Source of the DNA: Acidobacteria bacterium AB60
GTDB lineage: Bacteria > Acidobacteriota > Terriglobia > Terriglobales > Acidobacteriaceae
Reading direction: 5' to 3'
Assembly (NCBI GenBank): GCA_008682415.1
Contig: VANK01000002.1
Span: 1 to 64,000, forward strand
Length of the DNA stretch: 64,000 bases
Of this stretch, positions 63,019-64,000 are shown in pieces. Made by a program: the position numbers and the translations under genes. Positions within the stretch are counted from its first letter, which is position 1; every line of letters starts with the position of its first letter. Below the pieces are notes generated by a model. That model saw nothing but the letters and a program-made list of their open reading frames with translations, was not told the DNA's origin and made no database searches.

Positions 63019-63380
63019 GCACCGATCCCTTCATCAGCCACAAAATCCACTTCCTCGGCGAGCTGGAGGGCCCACCCGTGCAGGAGTTCAAACACCAGCT
63101 CTCCGCTTATCTCAGCTGCGAACACCAGATCCGCAAGGCCTTCCTCGTCCGCATCAACCGCGAGGAATCTCCCAAGCCCCGCCTCGCCCTCTGCCTTGTC
63201 GGCGAGCGCACCAACGCCATCGAGCTCGCCCGCACCGTCGGCGCCATCTTCAAAGAACTCTTCCCCGGAGCGGACAACATGGAGGTCGTCTTCCTCAACG
63301 ACCCGCAGATCCGCGAGGTCACCCTCCTCGCCCAGCCTTTTTATGTGTCCGACGGCTCCGATCAATGCCGTCCAAATTGA
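63015..63380 (+). CDS. SseB C-terminal-domain-like protein in the methylcitrate cluster
   Basis: A 121-residue protein resembling the C-terminal domain of enhanced serine sensitivity protein Sse[49 protein letters not shown] and [20 protein letters not shown]. It starts in an ATGA overlap with prpB and lies 70 bp before prpC, so it is part of the methylcitrate operon. The function is unknown; a role in the propionate pathway is inferred from position only. Confidence 0.75.
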   Translation: MSTDPFISHKIHFLGELEGPPVQEFKHQLSAYLSCEHQIRKAFLVRINREESPKPRLALCLVGERTNAIELARTVGAIFKELFPGADNMEVVFLNDPQIREVTLLAQPFYVSDGSDQCRPN

Positions 63381-63450
63381 TATCCCACCTTCGTTGCTGG
63401 ACACTCTTTCGCCGCATCCATTACGTTGATCCTCGCTGGAGCCCGCACGC

Positions 63451-64000
63451 ATGAGCCAGACCGAGCCCGCCGCCTTCAAACCCAAGAAATCCGTCGCCCT
63501 CTCTGGAACCCCCGCCGGTAACACCGCCCTCTGCACCGTCGGGCACAGCGGCAACGACCTCCACTATCGCGGCTACGACATCCACGACCTCGCCCGTCAC
63601 TGCGAGTTCGAAGAGGTCGCCTGGCTGCTCATCCACGGCAAGCTTCCCAACACTGTCGAGCTCACCGCCTACAAGACCTCGCTCGCCCAGGTCCGCAGCC
63701 TCCCCGCCGCCGTCAAGCAGGCTCTCGAACTCCTTCCGCCCACAGCCCATCCCATGGACGTCCTCCGCACCGGCGTCTCCGTCCTCGGCTGCGTGCGCCC
63801 GGAGGCCCTCGATCACAACGAGGAAGACGCGCGCGCCATCGCCGACTGCCTCCTCGCCTCCCTCGGCTCCATGCTCCTCTACTGGCACCACTACGCGCGC
63901 AACGGCCGCCGCATCGAGGTCGAAGCCGGCGAAAACTCCATCGCCGCCCACTTCCTCCACCTCCTCCATGGCCAGCCGCCCTCCGCCGAGTGGGTCGCCG
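63451..64000 (+). CDS. prpC: 2-methylcitrate synthase, N-terminal part (cut by window edge)
   Basis: The first 183 codons of a citrate-synthase-family gene that runs past the window. FKPKKSVALSGTPAGNTALCTVGHSGNDLHYRGYDIHDLA and CEFEEVAWLLIHGKLP are typical of methylcitrate synthases, and HPMDVLRTGVSVLG supplies the early active-site region with its His. The neighbouring prpB makes PrpC more likely than a housekeeping citrate synthase. No ribosome binding site is strong, but the start MSQTEPAAFKPKKS fits the family. Confidence 0.88.
   Translation, partial: MSQTEPAAFKPKKSVALSGTPAGNTALCTVGHSGNDLHYRGYDIHDLARHCEFEEVAWLLIHGKLPNTVELTAYKTSLAQVRSLPAAVKQALELLPPTAHPMDVLRTGVSVLGCVRPEALDHNEEDARAIADCLLASLGSMLLYWHHYARNGRRIEVEAGENSIAAHFLHLLHGQPPSAEWVA

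Noticed and set aside
1-64000. CRISPR arrays, rRNA genes, and restriction-modification genes next to the DUF1016 cassettes
   Set aside because: I looked for regularly spaced repeats, rRNA-like sequence and methylase or HsdR motifs and saw none.

Overview
The window looks like a chromosomal segment of an Acidobacteriota bacterium of the Terriglobia type. I infer this from large TonB-dependent receptors with an N-terminal carboxypeptidase-regulatory-like domain, a PadR regulator beside one of them, DUF2911 and DUF4260 proteins, frequent TTG/GTG starts and the general gene mix. No 16S gene is present, so the assignment is an inference.

The window has two parts. From 1 to about 44.5 kb it is accessory in character. 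It starts with the end of a tyrosine integrase and a 45-nt tRNA-Glu 3' fragment (probable attachment site). Many short independent operons and single genes follow: a periplasmic PaoABC-type molybdenum aldehyde oxidoreductase with a secreted two-repeat partner, LysR, HxlR, MocR, ArsR, AraC and PadR regulators, two SDRs, an ECF sigma factor with a SnoaL-like tail, SnoaL/DUF4440 proteins, DoxX-like membrane proteins, a SpoIIE phosphatase, a YVTN beta-propeller, a methyltransferase, cupin, YCII, porin and creatininase proteins, and two TonB receptors. A 1.7-kb two-gene cassette (small unknown protein plus DUF1016/YhcG PDDEXK nuclease) occurs twice in direct orientation, at 0.5-2.2 kb and 28.5-30.2 kb. 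The second copy abuts an IS110 transposase remnant. An intact tRNA-Glu(TTC) at 44.5 kb closes this part.

From 45 kb to the end the DNA is more GC-rich, with strong C/G third positions and tightly packed core genes. These are an RND efflux adaptor and permease, an HhH protein, a MscS-like channel, a complete-looking histidine operon (hisI-G-D-C-B-H-F-A, without hisE), a class I aminotransferase, threonine synthase, an FmdB zinc ribbon protein, a DUF2911 protein, and a methylcitrate-cycle cluster (prpB, an SseB-C-like gene, and prpC cut by the window edge).

The most striking non-coding element lies just before hisI. A 25-codon leader peptide has seven His codons in an eight-codon run. It is followed by mutually exclusive 1:2, 2:3 and 3:4 RNA pairings, the last being a 10-bp GC-rich terminator with a T-tract. 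This is a textbook ribosome-mediated histidine attenuator, in a lineage where I do not recall one being described.
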